DNA from: RGIG1993 sp964564225
GTDB taxonomy: Bacteria; Bacillota; Clostridia; Oscillospirales; CAG-272
Assembly: GCA_964564225.1 (NCBI GenBank)
Contig: CAZMAF010000072.1
Span: forward strand, 1 to 5,887
Reading direction: 5' to 3'
Length of the DNA stretch: 5,887 bases
The notes under the pieces are model-generated. The model saw nothing but the letters and a program-made list of their open reading frames with translations. It was not told the DNA's origin and ran no database searches. The first letter of the stretch is position 1; each line of letters begins with the position of its first letter. A program made the position numbers and the translations under genes. Positions 5,228 to 5,887 of this stretch are shown piece by piece.

Positions 5228-5887
5228 CTATTTGCTTGTATATATGGAGAGTTCTTTTCCGTTTGACTTGACAAGAACATCTCCGTTTTTATCCGTTCGG
5301 TACATCTTTATATTAGCTTTTTTATTGTTAAGCATATCAAGTGTTTCCCGATGCGGATGACCATATGAATTGCCTGTTCCAACCGATATTATAGCATACT
5401 TTGTGTTATATGAATTTAGCAAGAAGTACAACGAGTTATCAGATGCATTATTTGGCAAGTTAGGATCGCTATTATAAGCACCATGATGAGGCATCTTTAT
5501 AAGATTGACGGTACGTTCCAACTCGTTCGCTCTTTCCAAAAGAATATTAGCAAGTCTCGATTGAGCCTCTCCTTCGATATCTCCGGTAAATAAGAACCTC
5601 GTATCTTCATATCCAATTAAAAGCACTAAAGAATCGTTATCCTTGTCATTTGACACATCTAAGACTTCTACTGTTGCGCTTCCTAATTTGTATGTATCTC
5701 TTGAAGCAGGAACCTTGATTTTGGAACCGTTAATTCCAAGTTGGTGTTCAAATTCTTTAAACGCTTTATTGCTGTTTTCTGTATTATTGCTAATAGTTAA
5801 TCCTATCGACGAAGCATATGTTAGAGCCTTCAAAAGACCTCCGTAGTGATCTTCATGAAGATGCGACACGGCTAATATAGCCAATTC
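5228..5887 (-). CDS. ComEC-like metallo-beta-lactamase-fold hydrolase, C-terminal part (5' end outside window)
   Basis: The reading frame is open to the right edge, so the true start lies beyond 5887. The TTG at 5884 is internal. About 219 residues are visible. Motifs: SHLHEDHYGG (HxHxDH zinc-binding motif) at the start of the fragment; NDNDSLVLLI...RFLFTGDIE with the metal-binding Asp; KMPHHGAYNS with the His pair; and ISVGTGNSYGHPH before a YRTDKNGD end. This order is typical of the ComEC/ComA-type metallo-beta-lactamase domain, found alone or at the C-terminus of the DNA-uptake channel ComEC. Whether membrane segments or a signal peptide precede it cannot be seen. All visible ligand positions are intact, so the gene was not broken by the neighbouring insertion. 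It ends with TAG and has its own terminator. Its substrate is unknown. Confidence 0.85.
   Translation of the reverse strand, partial: ELAILAVSHLHEDHYGGLLKALTYASSIGLTISNNTENSNKAFKEFEHQLGINGSKIKVPASRDTYKLGSATVEVLDVSNDKDNDSLVLLIGYEDTRFLFTGDIEGEAQSRLANILLERANELERTVNLIKMPHHGAYNSDPNLPNNASDNSLYFLLNSYNTKYAIISVGTGNSYGHPHRETLDMLNNKKANIKMYRTDKNGDVLVKSNGKELSIYTSK

Noticed and set aside
5643..5846. Plus-strand frame opposite the metallo-beta-lactamase gene
   Set aside because: It is an antisense shadow of a gene with clear conserved motifs.

Overview
The window is AT-rich, with sigma-A-type promoters (TTGATT and TTGACT, each 17 bp from TATAAT) and strong AGGAGG-type ribosome binding sites. TGA is used as a stop. 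Together these suggest a low-GC Gram-positive host, probably Bacillota or Clostridia. The assignment is inferred from signals only, because no taxonomic marker gene is present.

Layout, left to right. The first three codons of a minus-strand gene leave the left edge (1-9). An intergenic stretch (10-350) carries one copy of a long repeat (about 105-240) and a good plus-strand promoter (290-318). An operon then runs rightward. It starts with a C5-cytosine DNA methyltransferase (M1, 354-1304). Next, overlapping by 1 nt, is a probable PD-(D/E)XK-like restriction endonuclease made of two homologous halves (1304-2692). The last gene, 6 nt downstream, is a Cys-rich protein that looks like an HNH nuclease (2699-3589). 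A compact bidirectional terminator (3591-3625) separates it from a second C5 methyltransferase (M2, 3606-4871, minus strand). M2 carries an N-terminal excisionase/MerR-like helix-turn-helix and has its own promoter. An intergenic stretch (4872-5227) then holds the second copy of the long repeat (about 5071-5223). That copy contains the terminator of a minus-strand metallo-beta-lactamase gene of the ComEC-like type, which runs off the right edge.

The four middle genes look like one restriction-modification locus. It has two methyltransferases of different subfamilies, a pseudo-dimeric nuclease and a second nuclease candidate. Two C5 methyltransferases plus an asymmetric nuclease fit a non-palindromic recognition site whose two strands are methylated by different enzymes. 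Two adjacent independent systems are the main alternative.

The whole locus lies between direct repeats of about 135-150 bp. The right copy is the 3' flank and terminator of the metallo-beta-lactamase gene. Both outer genes are on the minus strand. This is what one would expect if the locus had inserted between two host genes and duplicated a long target.
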